Below are positions 9,394 to 18,631 of a stretch of 64,000 nt of DNA, one piece after another. Both the position numbers and the translations under genes were made by a program. The notes under the pieces were generated by a model. The model saw only the letters and a program-made list of their open reading frames with translations. It did no database searches and was not told the DNA's origin. Within the stretch, counting starts at the first letter, position 1; the number at the start of each line of letters is the position of its first letter. The stretch is from Candidatus Obscuribacterales bacterium (GTDB lineage Bacteria > Cyanobacteriota > Vampirovibrionia > Obscuribacterales > Obscuribacteraceae), in assembly GCA_020050685.1 (NCBI GenBank), contig JAGVKG010000004.1:1-64000 (forward strand), in the 5' to 3' direction.

Positions 9394-12076
9394 ACGTCCG
9401 GCAATCGCATAACGATAGCACTACCGAAGGATGATGTGTGGAATGCAAGCGGTGCTTCTTCACTACAAAAGTGCGAACAGGAGTTTGGGTGCTAAATTCG
9501 ATTGCAAGAAAACGTTTGATGCCCTTGCGCATAATTATTTGACTAAGCCTTGTTCTGCGCGAATTGGCTTTCGTGCCGCGCACTATAACTAGCTTTCTGG
9601 GAACGGTTGATTCGCTTGATGGGCAAGAAGCAACTGGGAATTTGACTAGCAGCTCCTGCAATTTGCGTTTGCGCAGCCTGCGTCTGCGAGCTATGCGAAT
9701 AACTTTTGTGGCAAATGCAACGTCATCCTTGTTTGGCTTCTTTGTCTCAGGAATAATTTCAAAATCGTCTCCGGTTAAATGGTTGATTTGTTTGGTGTCT
9801 TTGTTGTCGACAATATCGCCGCCCTTAACTATTCTGATTGGTTGAATGGTCGGGCGAGTGTTCTTGATGTTGTCTGGCTGGAAGTAGATGAGCGGCTTGC
9901 GAGTCGTGCCATCCATTTCAATTGATTTGCCAGGCTCTATTTTATTGCTTGTGGGTAAATTGTGAATTTCGCTTTGTTTGCCGGTAACAACTGACTGAAT
10001 TGAAGTAGCAGCACCAACAACAACATTTGGTTGAACAGCGGCATTGTCGCGAACTTGCGATTGTGAGCCGAGGTTTGTTGAAGCAGATGTCGCTGAAGTC
10101 TGAGCCGGTATTGCAGTGCCTTGGGCAGTCGATACTGATTTTGCTGTTGACGCTATCGCCGAATCCGCTGTGTTTGATTTTGTATCAGCTTCTCTGGCAA
10201 ATGAAATGGGTGCAAACGAGAGTTGACGAATGGACGCGGCAGCCGCAACTGATGCGGCAACCGATTCGTTTGAGTTGGAATTTCCTTTGGCAAATTGAGG
10301 AACTTGCTGAGCGACTTCTTGCTGCCTAACTGGCTCCGATTGTCTAATTTGTTCCGTTTGTCTTGCTGGCTCGATTGGTTTGGTTTGGACGGGTTGTGCA
10401 ACTTGCTCTGCAACTCTTACAGGTTCAATTGGCTTGGGTGGCTCGATTTGTTTCGGGTCAACAATTCTTGAAGTTGGTGGTGTTTGTGCAACAGCCTGTT
10501 CTGGTTTGTGTTCTTCCTGGGCTGGCGAATTTCCAGGACTCTTGTATGTCATTAAGCGAATCCACTCTTCTTCTTTTTCTTTACGCTTGCGTTCTTTTTC
10601 TTTTGCTTCTTCAAGCAAGGCATATTCATCTTTGCTTGCTGCAACGTATTGAGTGGTCGAACTTGTTGGCGTTACTTGTGTGTGTGCGTCACGTTGAATC
10701 TGTGGTTCGCTGTAAGTCGATGGAGCTGCAACTGCGACTTCCCGTGTAGGAGAAATTTGTTGTGATACTGCCTGTGGTGCTTGGGGAGTGGCAGTGGTAT
10801 CACGGGTGATAATAGCTTCGGACTGTGTAGTCGGAACCGGCTTGTCTGTGCGGCTAGCAATAACAGTCGGTGTATCCGTATAAACAGACCCTGCTGGGGT
10901 ACCTACAGCTCTGATATCTATTGACGCTGAAGGTCTGAGTACTTCGACCCCCGTGCCGCCAACTGGTTCAACTCTGATATCAGCCAGTCTTGTGGGTTTC
11001 AATACTTCGACTGGCTCTATTCTATGACGTATCTCCATTGCATCGGGCCGTGGCTCGTGCTTTACGATTCCCTCGATTGGTGGCTGATGCCTTATAACTT
11101 CTTCGGCTCGTATCTCGTGTTTAGCAATTACAACTTTGTCCGCTCCCGAGTCCTCTCTGGAAATAGGTTCTATGGGTACAGGACGCGACGGAACTATAAT
11201 TCGCTGCCCTGCCTCTGGTGCGTTAAAGTCACGAGCACTCTTCAATTCGAATGAGAGAAGCGACGAGTCAGTAATTCTGGATAGTGGCAAAGCTCTGTCC
11301 TGCGTTACTGATCGATCAACGCTTGGGCTGAGCAGCACGGCTTCGTCAGAACGTTTTGCTATGTCGGCAGCTGCCAGCAGACGCGAGCTTTGTGGTTGGG
11401 GATGATCCCAGTAATTGGCAGTGGCTTGGTCTTGTTGAATCGGTTTGAATGTAAGCGAATCTGTCTTCTCTGGAATCCCTGATTGGGCGGAGATGATTGC
11501 ATTCAGACTTTTGGTTGTCTTAGCTACCTGGTAGCTAGGAATGGTGTGTTCTTTGGCTGTGAATGCAAGCGATGTCTTGTCCTTTATGTCGCTTCGACGA
11601 TCCTGATTGGCAGTTGCATCTGCAAAGGTATTGAGTTTCGGACCATCAAGCTTTTTGCTGGTGTCTTCAATCTTCTGGCTGGTGTCGGCAATTTTAGGCA
11701 AACTGAATTCGATCGGCTGCGTATTGGTTTTTTTAGAAGTAGCTTTATCCGTCGGCTTACCCATCTCGGTTAGACGAGGAATTTCCAAAGTGTCTTTTGC
11801 AGAGTCTTTTAATTCAGTCTTACGGGCCTTTTGTGACTCGGATTCAAATTTTGCGTCTTTCTTTGTACCCGTACTTGAATCAGTCTTCGAATCTCCGTTT
11901 GCTTTGCTATCGAGCTTCGATTCCCGCGCGGAAGCTTTCAAATCTTTGTGGCTATTTTTTTCAGAACGATTCCAAAATGGAGATTTGGTGAAAAAGTCGG
12001 CAGCAAACTTTTCCAGAGCCTTGCGTTGTTGCTCAGGAATCTCAAGGTTACCGATTTTTGGTAAGTCAAAAGCCAC
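9371..12076 (-). CDS. Very long, mostly disordered Q/P/S/T-rich protein of unknown function
   Basis: The 901-residue protein has no recognisable enzyme domain, signal peptide or membrane helix. The N-terminus (about residues 1-40, MAFDLPKIGNLEIPEQQ) looks like a short amphipathic helix. Residues 40-760 are low in hydrophobics and rich in K, S, T, P, Q and E, with recurrent short motifs such as KPIEP, EPVR and QQVPQ around 540-600 and a highly charged EEAKEKERKRKEKEEE helix at about 490-505. The last 120 residues are strongly basic (IARRRRLRKRKLQ), suggesting nucleic-acid or membrane-surface binding. Translation is convincing because the frame is open for 2.7 kb. I cannot name a family. Confidence 0.65.
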   Translation of the reverse strand: MAFDLPKIGNLEIPEQQRKALEKFAADFFTKSPFWNRSEKNSHKDLKASARESKLDSKANGDSKTDSSTGTKKDAKFESESQKARKTELKDSAKDTLEIPRLTEMGKPTDKATSKKTNTQPIEFSLPKIADTSQKIEDTSKKLDGPKLNTFADATANQDRRSDIKDKTSLAFTAKEHTIPSYQVAKTTKSLNAIISAQSGIPEKTDSLTFKPIQQDQATANYWDHPQPQSSRLLAAADIAKRSDEAVLLSPSVDRSVTQDRALPLSRITDSSLLSFELKSARDFNAPEAGQRIIVPSRPVPIEPISREDSGADKVVIAKHEIRAEEVIRHQPPIEGIVKHEPRPDAMEIRHRIEPVEVLKPTRLADIRVEPVGGTGVEVLRPSASIDIRAVGTPAGSVYTDTPTVIASRTDKPVPTTQSEAIITRDTTATPQAPQAVSQQISPTREVAVAAPSTYSEPQIQRDAHTQVTPTSSTTQYVAASKDEYALLEEAKEKERKRKEKEEEWIRLMTYKSPGNSPAQEEHKPEQAVAQTPPTSRIVDPKQIEPPKPIEPVRVAEQVAQPVQTKPIEPARQTEQIRQSEPVRQQEVAQQVPQFAKGNSNSNESVAASVAAAASIRQLSFAPISFAREADTKSNTADSAIASTAKSVSTAQGTAIPAQTSATSASTNLGSQSQVRDNAAVQPNVVVGAATSIQSVVTGKQSEIHNLPTSNKIEPGKSIEMDGTTRKPLIYFQPDNIKNTRPTIQPIRIVKGGDIVDNKDTKQINHLTGDDFEIIPETKKPNKDDVAFATKVIRIARRRRLRKRKLQELLVKFPVASCPSSESTVPRKLVIVRGTKANSRRTRLSQIIMRKGIKRFLAIEFSTQTPVRTFVVKKHRLHSTHHPSVVLSLCDCRTFISCSNF

Positions 12077-12113
12077 TTAACCTAACTCCCAAAGTTGGTA
12101 AGGCTGCCCGGTT

Positions 12114-12138
12114 CTTGACAATCTACTTGTATGTCAAG
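12114..12138. promoter_or_regulatory. Inverted repeat in divergent intergenic region
   Basis: CTTGACA, 11 bases, then TGTCAAG is a perfect 7-bp inverted repeat that contains a TTGACA -35-like box on each strand. It lies between the divergent start of the 901-residue gene and the thioesterase gene, so it could be a shared bidirectional promoter or operator. A second perfect 7-bp repeat, TGAGCAG-N8-CTGCTCA, follows at 12168-12189. Confidence 0.35.
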
Positions 12139-12243
12139 CAATCTACAGTGGGGAAATTACGTATGCCTGAGCAGATTTAATCCTGCTCATAATCGAAACG
12201 CCAATCTGGTATTCTGGAGCCGGAAATTTAATTAGGGGCAGAA

Positions 12244-12696
12244 ATGAAAGCAGCTCAAAAGTACCCAGTCAGCAAGATGTTGGCGTCTTTCGGTGGTGAT
12301 ATCGAGGTCCTTGGGGATGGACATGCCTGCGGCACATTACCTCTAACGGAATTGGTTATGCAGCCAACTCAGGTTTATCATGCAGGTGCCATCATTGCTC
12401 TTGCAGACGAGGTCGCCTCGGCAGCAATTTACGGTGTGCCAGGTGGAGCCGGTCCGGATGTGAGTAAGCCCTTTCCCTATTCAATTCAAATCAGCACCAA
12501 TTTGCTCACTAACGATCCTCACGGGCCGATTACTGCTGAATCAAAAGTGATTAAGCGTGGCAAAGTCACAGTGGTTGAAACGGAAGTGCACAACTCGCAA
12601 GGCAAGTTGATGACACTTGTGCGTTCGACGCATCTCATGGTTGATCTGACAAAGACCGGACCGCACAAGCGCGAAATTTTGGACGGTCGCGGCTAA
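12244..12696 (+). CDS. PaaI-like hotdog-fold acyl-CoA thioesterase
   Basis: The 150-residue length and the block PTQVYHAGAIIALADEVASAAIYG (shortened here) around residues 40-62 match the 4HBT/PaaI hotdog family. In that family the HxG...D segment forms the CoA-thioester hydrolysis site. The C-terminal SKVIKRGKVTVVETEV strand is also typical. Likely hydrolyses acyl- or aryl-CoA esters in the cytoplasm; the physiological substrate is unknown. AGGGGCAGAA precedes the ATG. Its TAA directly abuts the stop of the convergent DUF1634 gene with no intergenic base. Confidence 0.8.
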   Translation: MKAAQKYPVSKMLASFGGDIEVLGDGHACGTLPLTELVMQPTQVYHAGAIIALADEVASAAIYGVPGGAGPDVSKPFPYSIQISTNLLTNDPHGPITAESKVIKRGKVTVVETEVHNSQGKLMTLVRSTHLMVDLTKTGPHKREILDGRG

Positions 12697-13089
12697 CTAA
12701 GAAAATAAGCTGTAGAGCAGAACAACCAAGACGATCAAATTCAGAGCCATGAAGGCGCGGTCATGTTTGATTGCGTAGGCATAAGTTGAGAATGCGACAC
12801 GCGCTACTGGTGTTAGGATCAATAGCAAGACGCCGAACATGATCAGTCCGCGTCCATGCAGCTCGCATGCGCCTTTGAGGATGTCGAAAACTTCCCGATA
12901 TTCGGAAAGATGCCCGTGGAATTCTCTATAGTCGGCAATCGCAGTGCCATGACGCGATAGGAAAATAATTCCACCGACCAGAACAATTGCTGCTGAAATG
13001 CGCGATCCGTATTTCAAAATCTTAGCAATGACGGCTTCAATTTCGTCCTCGCTCCACACCTCTGATTTTGATTCTTCTAGTGGTGGCAT
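12697..13089 (-). CDS. DUF1634 membrane protein
   Basis: The 130-residue protein has three predicted membrane helices (about residues 34-48, 83-102 and 112-129) and an acidic N-terminus beginning MPPLEESKSEVWSEDEIEAV. Size and placement immediately after a TauE/SafE gene match DUF1634, a family repeatedly found beside these transporters and probably an accessory subunit. The ATG directly follows the TAA of the tauE-like gene, so the two are translationally coupled. Confidence 0.8.
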   Translation of the reverse strand: MPPLEESKSEVWSEDEIEAVIAKILKYGSRISAAIVLVGGIIFLSRHGTAIADYREFHGHLSEYREVFDILKGACELHGRGLIMFGVLLLILTPVARVAFSTYAYAIKHDRAFMALNLIVLVVLLYSLFS

Positions 13090-13926
13090 TTAGATTTTCC
13101 CCTGCAGACCTTTGTAAATCATTTGCAATGCAAGAACAAAGATCACAATGGAAAATACACGACGCAAAGTTTTTGCTTTAGCGCCAATCAAAACTTTGGC
13201 ACCAGCGTAAGAGCCAATTAGAACACCCAAGACAACAGGCATCACAAGACCAGCGTCGATGTATCCGCGCGTCAAATAAATCCCAGCCGATGCTGCTGCG
13301 GTTACGCCAATCATCAGGTTGCTAGTTGTGGTTGCAACTTTGAACGGCATGCGCATCACTTGATCCATGGCCAAAACTTTTAGCGAGCCGGAGCCTATGC
13401 CGAGCAAGCCGGAAATTACTCCGGCTGCGACCATGACCGAGCATCCGCCGGCCACGTTGTGAACATAATACTTGTGCAAACCATCTTCTGCCGGATAAGC
13501 GTTGTCTAGCTTCAGACGAACAGCTGACGCGTCAGTTGGACCGTCGTCGACATGTGGATCGCGAGGACAGTTTGTTAGATAAGCCGAAAATGCCAGCACC
13601 AGACCAAATACTATTGCCAGAACTGAAGAGGAAAATTGCGCAGCAAGATAGGCGCCATAGATTGCACCAAATACGGTGGCAACTTGTAAAAGCATTCCCA
13701 CGCGCAAATTTGTAAATCCGCCGCGCACATAAGCTGCAGCTGCGCCCGATGATGTGGCAATCACAGAAATAAGCGATGCCCCAATGGCGTAACGAATATC
13801 AACGTGGAAGATCAAAGTCAAAAATGGCGTGATTATGACACCACCACCAAGACCGGTTAGTGCACCCAGGAAACCGGCAGCAATTGAGCCGAAAAAAACT
13901 ACGACGCTAAAATCCAGAACGTTCAT
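13090..13926 (-). CDS. TauE/SafE family sulfite or organosulfonate exporter
   Basis: The 278-residue polytopic protein has the two-fold repeat of the TauE/SafE family: an N-terminal GALTGLGGGVIITPFLTLIF near residues 20-39, and a C-terminal counterpart GVISGLLGIGSGSLKVLAMD at about 165-184. A hydrophilic loop separates the halves. The family exports sulfite, sulfonates or related anions, or acts as a permease of unknown direction. It is directly followed by DUF1634. Exact substrate is not determinable. Confidence 0.87.
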   Translation of the reverse strand: MNVLDFSVVVFFGSIAAGFLGALTGLGGGVIITPFLTLIFHVDIRYAIGASLISVIATSSGAAAAYVRGGFTNLRVGMLLQVATVFGAIYGAYLAAQFSSSVLAIVFGLVLAFSAYLTNCPRDPHVDDGPTDASAVRLKLDNAYPAEDGLHKYYVHNVAGGCSVMVAAGVISGLLGIGSGSLKVLAMDQVMRMPFKVATTTSNLMIGVTAAASAGIYLTRGYIDAGLVMPVVLGVLIGSYAGAKVLIGAKAKTLRRVFSIVIFVLALQMIYKGLQGKI

Positions 13927-14063
13927 CGGTTGTAAGGAGATTCCGTTAGCACCTGAAAATACCTGGTTGGCAAGCTGTTTGCAATCAGATCCAAACGATG
14001 ATCTGTCGCCTTCAAGTTTGACATATAATTGCAGTTTGACAATGACCGATTGCGAGTATTTTC

Positions 14064-15494
14064 GTGCCTAACAATTCTAGTTCGACTGAGCCCTTGACCA
14101 TTGCCATTGTTGGTTCTGGTTTTAGTGGCACAATGCTTGCGGTGCACTTGTTGCGCAAAGCCACGCAAGGTCATTTACGTGTTGTTTTAATTGAAAAGGG
14201 TTCACGCTTTGCAAAGGGTGTTGCTTATGGCACTATGTGTCCGCTGCACTTACTCAATGTACCAGCCGGTGACATGACTGCGTTTCCTGATCAACCGCAA
14301 CATTTTTTTAATTGGGCAAAGGCTCAAGACCCTTCGACGCAAACTACCACGTTTGTTCAGCGGCTTCTATACGGAAGATATATTGAGCAATTGCTTAACG
14401 AGGCAGACGAAAGCAAAGCGGTGAATATCAAATTTGAGAAGGTTCATGACGAAGTTGTGGCAATTGATTTGGCCGCTGACGGCAAATCCGCAGAAGTTAA
14501 ATTGGCCGGTGGCAAATCAATCGCTGCCAATCGTGTTGTTCTGGCGCTGGGAAATTTTGCGCCTGGCAATCCGCCGGTTAAGGACATGAGTTTCTATCAG
14601 AGCAAACGTTATTTCCAAGATCCATGGTTGTGCGATGCAATTGATGATCCGGATGAAGCAGTGCTTTTGATTGGCACTGGATTGACAGCGGTGGACAAGG
14701 CATTGCAATTGCATGCATCCGGACATTCCGGTGTAATATATATGTTATCGCGACACGGACTGATGCCCCAGGTACACAAAATTGGACTGACGAAATTACC
14801 GGTACCGTTTGATGTGCAGAATTTACCGAAGTCTGCCAGAGAACTCTTTCACTTCTTGCGTGTCAAGGCCAAGGAAGCAGGCAATTCGGGAAATGGCACA
14901 GAAAGCCTCGATTGGCGCCAAGTTGTCGATTCGATTCGACCGGTAACACAAAAAATATGGCAAGGCTTTCCGCCAGAAGAACAAAAGAAGTTTATTCGGC
15001 ATCTGCGCTGCTTGTGGGACGTTCATAGACATCGCATTGCGCCGGATGTTGGTGCAGCAATTGAAAAAATGAAAAATGCGGGCGTGCTTCAACTAATCGC
15101 TGCCCGAATCATCAAGTACAAAGAAGATGAAAATGGCGTTGACATAACTATTCGGCCTCGCTTTTCAAATGAAGAAAAGGTGATTCGTGTTTCTGCTGTC
15201 ATAAACTGTACTGGCCCTGAACCAAATTATTCGCGCATCACCGAACCAATGATTGTCAGTTTGTACAAACAAGGAATTATCGGCTCCGATCCAATGCGCT
15301 TAGGCATGCATGTGGCGGAAAGCTATGCTTTAAAAGACAAGAACGGGAAAGTCTCAGAAGTTTTCTTCACGCTCGGCCCGCCATTGAAAGGGCTCTTATG
15401 GGAATCCGTAGCTGTCCCCGAACTTCGCGTTCAAGCAGCTAAACTTGCCGACGAACTGGTACCATCCGCGGTGCCCACCCGAAGCATTATCTAG
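14064..15494 (+). CDS. FAD/NAD(P)-binding oxidoreductase (NAD_binding_9 type)
   Basis: Residues 11-25 carry a Rossmann dinucleotide motif, IAIVGSGFSGTMLAV. The following YGTMCPLHLLNVPAGDMTAFPDQPQHFFNWA block is typical of the Pfam NAD_binding_9 flavoprotein group (shortened here for position: about residues 52-82). A second Rossmann-like segment, AVLLIGTGLTAVDKAL, starts near residue 199. The total of 476 residues matches the family. Such enzymes are often called hydroxyacylglutathione-unrelated FAD proteins of unknown reaction. Start is GTG at 14064 with a weak GAG upstream. The next gene follows after 19 bp and may be cotranscribed. Confidence 0.75.
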   Translation: MPNNSSSTEPLTIAIVGSGFSGTMLAVHLLRKATQGHLRVVLIEKGSRFAKGVAYGTMCPLHLLNVPAGDMTAFPDQPQHFFNWAKAQDPSTQTTTFVQRLLYGRYIEQLLNEADESKAVNIKFEKVHDEVVAIDLAADGKSAEVKLAGGKSIAANRVVLALGNFAPGNPPVKDMSFYQSKRYFQDPWLCDAIDDPDEAVLLIGTGLTAVDKALQLHASGHSGVIYMLSRHGLMPQVHKIGLTKLPVPFDVQNLPKSARELFHFLRVKAKEAGNSGNGTESLDWRQVVDSIRPVTQKIWQGFPPEEQKKFIRHLRCLWDVHRHRIAPDVGAAIEKMKNAGVLQLIAARIIKYKEDENGVDITIRPRFSNEEKVIRVSAVINCTGPEPNYSRITEPMIVSLYKQGIIGSDPMRLGMHVAESYALKDKNGKVSEVFFTLGPPLKGLLWESVAVPELRVQAAKLADELVPSAVPTRSII

Positions 15495-15513
15495 ATCAAC
15501 TAACGAGGAAAAA

Positions 15514-16161
15514 ATGAAAAATCACCTAACCACAACATTGGTATCACTTTTCTGCTTCCAAGCTTCTTTCATACCAGCCCAAAGTGAAGGCACTTGGCGG
15601 AACCGCGCATATGACGCAACCTATGCAATGACCAGCAGGCTCGGAGTCGGCACTATGCGTTTGGCAGCCGACGGCAAAGGTCATGCCTTGATCGAAAATG
15701 CGATCAAGGGAGGTATGAAAAATACAATGATAGTTGATTCAGCTCAGAACACTTGCTATTCCATAATCCAGGCACCGGAAGTCGGCAAAATGGCCATGAA
15801 AATGCCAATGAGTGACTCAATGAATCATGCCTCAACATCGGAGGATATGAAAAAGCGCGGCGCTACACCATTAGGTGCAAAAGTAATTGCCGGACATCCA
15901 TGCCATGGTTTCCGCTATTCTATTGAAGGTGGTACGCACGAAGATTGGATTGGCGATGATATAGATATGCTCGTGCAAGGCGCATTCAAAGATAAAGATG
16001 GTGATATGACACTACTTCTCCAAGCCTATTCACCTCAAGCACCGGCCCCTTCGGCCTTTGTATTGCCTTCTGATGCCAGAGTTATGGACGTTGGCAGCAT
16101 GGGTGGATTCGGCGGTATGGGCGGCGGGAAAGTGCCATCGGGATTTCCAGGTCGCATGTAA
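15514..16161 (+). CDS. Secreted protein with DUF4412-like fold
   Basis: ACGAGGAAAA just upstream selects the ATG at 15514, giving 215 residues with a signal peptide ending near FIPAQS. The rest is a predicted periplasmic domain with features of DUF4412: methionine-rich stretches (KMAMKMPMSDSMNH near residue 90), a later GHPCHGFRYSIEGG segment and a glycine- and methionine-rich tail. Function unknown; lipoprotein-carrier-like beta sheets are possible. A longer frame from 15445 would overlap the preceding flavoprotein gene and hide the signal peptide. Confidence 0.65.
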   Translation: MKNHLTTTLVSLFCFQASFIPAQSEGTWRNRAYDATYAMTSRLGVGTMRLAADGKGHALIENAIKGGMKNTMIVDSAQNTCYSIIQAPEVGKMAMKMPMSDSMNHASTSEDMKKRGATPLGAKVIAGHPCHGFRYSIEGGTHEDWIGDDIDMLVQGAFKDKDGDMTLLLQAYSPQAPAPSAFVLPSDARVMDVGSMGGFGGMGGGKVPSGFPGRM

Positions 16162-16297
16162 TTTCCAATTGAGTTGTTTACCTTTTGTCTGTCAGGATGA
16201 GTTCCATGTAAAAAAACCTGTTACATTCCGTTGCCCAGAGTCTGGCTGAGGAAAAACAGATATTGGTACCCATGGTTCGTTGCAAAATATTTGATCT

Positions 16298-16316
16298 CGA
16301 TAATCTCAGATTATCG
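16298..16316. promoter_or_regulatory. Perfect 9-bp inverted repeat
   Basis: CGATAATCT-C-AGATTATCG is a 19-bp perfect palindrome with a single central base. It is located 29 bp before the preferred start of the next gene, where a promoter or operator would be expected. No T-run follows, so a terminator for the preceding gene is less likely. Confidence 0.4.
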
Positions 16317-16345
16317 GAACTTCAATGATCAAAAAAGGAGTGGAT

Positions 16346-16882
16346 GTGAACGCTAAGCTTGCAATTCTATTGTCTGGAATCTTAGTAATTTCTTCTTCAA
16401 TTTTCTCTTTTAATCTATCAACCTTACCAGGTGATGCGGCTACTAAGAAAACAGCTTCCGCAAAACCGAAAGAGTTACCGACAATTATGACTGGCTTTCC
16501 GACTAACTTGAGTCTCAAGGTCTTGCGTTGTGTACGTGCGCATGTACCTGAGTTTGGTACCAACAACGTTGTCGTGATTCAATACAGATTGCGCAAAGAA
16601 GGTCCAAATACCGGTGATGTGAAATATTTTGGTGACGCACGATTTGTGGCGCTGGACATCAAGTCGCGCGATCCGGCTTTAGCATCAGCCTATGAACCAA
16701 TTAGAGGCGCCAATCTTGGTGAGCGTACTTATTCTGATGACGTCGACACTGCCAATTGGAAAGTCGGCCAAACTGGAGATGGCTACGCTTGGTTCAAAAT
16801 TCCCGAACGCGTAACTTCCTTGGATGTTTTCTTTCCGAAAACAAGCCCAGTGAGAATTCCCATTGAAGTTCCTAAAGGCTAG
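16346..16882 (+). CDS. Small secreted protein of unknown function
   Basis: A strong AAGGAG (16335-16340) points to GTG at 16346 as the start, not the ATG at 16325 that lies upstream of the ribosome site. The resulting protein of about 178 residues begins with a clear signal peptide (NAKLAILLSGILVISSSIF) followed by a beta-rich domain without a family I recognise. The last codons overlap the convergent nagA stop: the bases CTAG at 16879-16882 serve both genes. Confidence 0.65.
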   Translation: MNAKLAILLSGILVISSSIFSFNLSTLPGDAATKKTASAKPKELPTIMTGFPTNLSLKVLRCVRAHVPEFGTNNVVVIQYRLRKEGPNTGDVKYFGDARFVALDIKSRDPALASAYEPIRGANLGERTYSDDVDTANWKVGQTGDGYAWFKIPERVTSLDVFFPKTSPVRIPIEVPKG

Positions 16883-17982
16883 AACAGACGATTTCCGGAC
16901 ATGATCACATGTTTGATGGCCAGTGTTTGTTTGTCCCATACTACGATATCGGCAAGCTTGCCTTTGGCTAAGCTGCCGATATTTTTGTCTAGCCCCATTG
17001 CTTTGGCGGGATTGAGTGTAGCCATCAAAATGGCATCGGCAAAGCTTGCTAATTTCCACTGTACGACATTTCGTACGGCTTGATCAAGCGTAATCGAAGA
17101 GCCGACTAAGCCGCCTTGGCTTGTGCCGATATGCGCAGAATCCGTGACGAAAATCACTTTGTCGCGTCCCTTCACTTTCAAGATCAATCCGACCATTGCC
17201 GGGTCGACGTGCTGTCCATCTGGTATCACGCAGCAAGTGACATTGTCATTGATAAAGGCAGCACCAACTGCGCCCGGAGCGCGATGATGCAATGGTGGCA
17301 GTGCATTGAATGTGTGTGTCATCAGACCCACGCCAAGTTCGAATGCTTGCATCGCCTCTGCAAAAGTCGCATTGGAATGACCGAGCGAGGCACAAATTCC
17401 ATGCTTCTTCAAAAGCGCAATTGCTTTGCCACTCTTATCCAATTCGGGCGCTAGTGTGATTAGTTTGACTTGATCGGCAATTAGATCATGCATCAAACCT
17501 TCTGATAATGTTTGCAAATGTTTGGGCGGATGGACACCCGGCTTTTCCGGCGAAAGGCATGGGCCTTCCAAATGAATCCCTGGCATTCGTGCACCTTGAT
17601 CCGATTTGCCGTTATGCTCAACTTGCGTTGCACCGGCTCCCTGACTGGCTAAGAACGAAATGTTTTTCTTCAGATGCGTCAGATCGTCTGTAATCAATGT
17701 TGGCAAAAAGCTGGTCACACCGCACTTGGCCAATTGCCCACGCATTTTTGCCAAATCTTCTGCCGTCGGATCTGCCCAGAGGTCGCAATCAGACGTGCCA
17801 TTCACCTGCAAGTCAAAGAGCCCAGGCGTGACAAACGAGCCGCGCACGTTCAGCCGCTCGCAGCTACCCGCCAAATTCTCCCTTGTGATTTCCTCAATCA
17901 CCGACCCGTTCACGGCGATATCACCGTTCAGCTCCTCGGTGGGAGTAATAATTTGTCCGCCTTCAAGAATCAGAGTTGCCAT
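16879..17982 (-). CDS. nagA: N-acetylglucosamine-6-phosphate deacetylase
   Basis: It removes the acetyl group from GlcNAc-6-phosphate in amino-sugar and cell-wall recycling. Recognised blocks of this amidohydrolase are FVTPGLFDLQVNG, HLEGPCLSPEKPGVHP, ASLGHSNATFAEAM, THTFNALPPLHHRAPG, and VTDSAHIGT, which holds the catalytic aspartate. The length of about 367 residues is normal. AAGGTG six bases upstream favours the ATG at 17982 over a GTG at 17991. No nagB or PTS gene is adjacent. Confidence 0.93.
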   Translation of the reverse strand: MATLILEGGQIITPTEELNGDIAVNGSVIEEITRENLAGSCERLNVRGSFVTPGLFDLQVNGTSDCDLWADPTAEDLAKMRGQLAKCGVTSFLPTLITDDLTHLKKNISFLASQGAGATQVEHNGKSDQGARMPGIHLEGPCLSPEKPGVHPPKHLQTLSEGLMHDLIADQVKLITLAPELDKSGKAIALLKKHGICASLGHSNATFAEAMQAFELGVGLMTHTFNALPPLHHRAPGAVGAAFINDNVTCCVIPDGQHVDPAMVGLILKVKGRDKVIFVTDSAHIGTSQGGLVGSSITLDQAVRNVVQWKLASFADAILMATLNPAKAMGLDKNIGSLAKGKLADIVVWDKQTLAIKHVIMSGNRLF

Positions 17983-18121
17983 GAAATTCACCTTGAAATT
18001 AGCTCAGTCATTAAAGCTTAAGCCCAAAGATGCCTCTTGGCCAAATCAGTTTTAGAGATTGAATGTGGAATTTGGTGGGAATATTAATCCTAGAAGTTAG
18101 TTTCAAAAGCTGAAAACGACC

Positions 18122-18631
18122 ATGGTAGAAGCAAATCCGATAATTAACCCACTAACGGGGCGTCAGTGGGACCTCAATTCCCTGATGGCTAAGGTCTTGG
18201 AATTGCAGGAAGCATTGGTGCAGTCCCAGGAGCGGAATATCACGCTCACCGCCCAGGCGCGGGAATTGGAGCGGATTGCTCGCGATGCCGACGACCTCAA
18301 GGTTGAATTGACCAACCAGGGGCAGCTTCTGGCTGATAAAAGCCGGGAAAACAAACATTTACACCAAGAATTGTCCCGAATGGCGGGCATTCTTGAGGCT
18401 AAAAACCAAGAGGCAGAAGAATTAAAGGCAGCAATTGTCGATGTTCAGCATCAGCTGAAGACCTGCCAATCGGAACGCGATTTGCTGGCAGTGATGTTGA
18501 CGGACGCCGAAAACGCCGCACGACAAGCACGCCGCTCGTCAGAAACGGTAGACTCCGGGTCAACCTATCAGACTGGCGCGAAAGAACAGCAACAAAGCGG
18601 CTGGCTCAAGTATCTCAAGCCAAAAAATTAG
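18122..18631 (+). CDS. Coiled-coil protein of unknown function
   Basis: The 169-residue protein has a long uninterrupted heptad pattern from about residue 20 to 135 (LMAKVLELQEALVQSQERN, then ELERIARDADDLKVEL). There is no signal peptide or membrane helix, and a lysine-containing tail GWLKYLKPKN closes it. Probable structural or scaffold role in the cytoplasm. Its stop shares bases with the opposite-strand gene (TTAG at 18628-18631). Confidence 0.65.
   Translation: MVEANPIINPLTGRQWDLNSLMAKVLELQEALVQSQERNITLTAQARELERIARDADDLKVELTNQGQLLADKSRENKHLHQELSRMAGILEAKNQEAEELKAAIVDVQHQLKTCQSERDLLAVMLTDAENAARQARRSSETVDSGSTYQTGAKEQQQSGWLKYLKPKN

Noticed and set aside
9393-12080. Long plus-strand open frames opposite the 901-residue gene
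   Set aside because: They are short, fragmented and lack ribosome sites or family motifs; the minus-strand frame is continuous over 2.7 kb.
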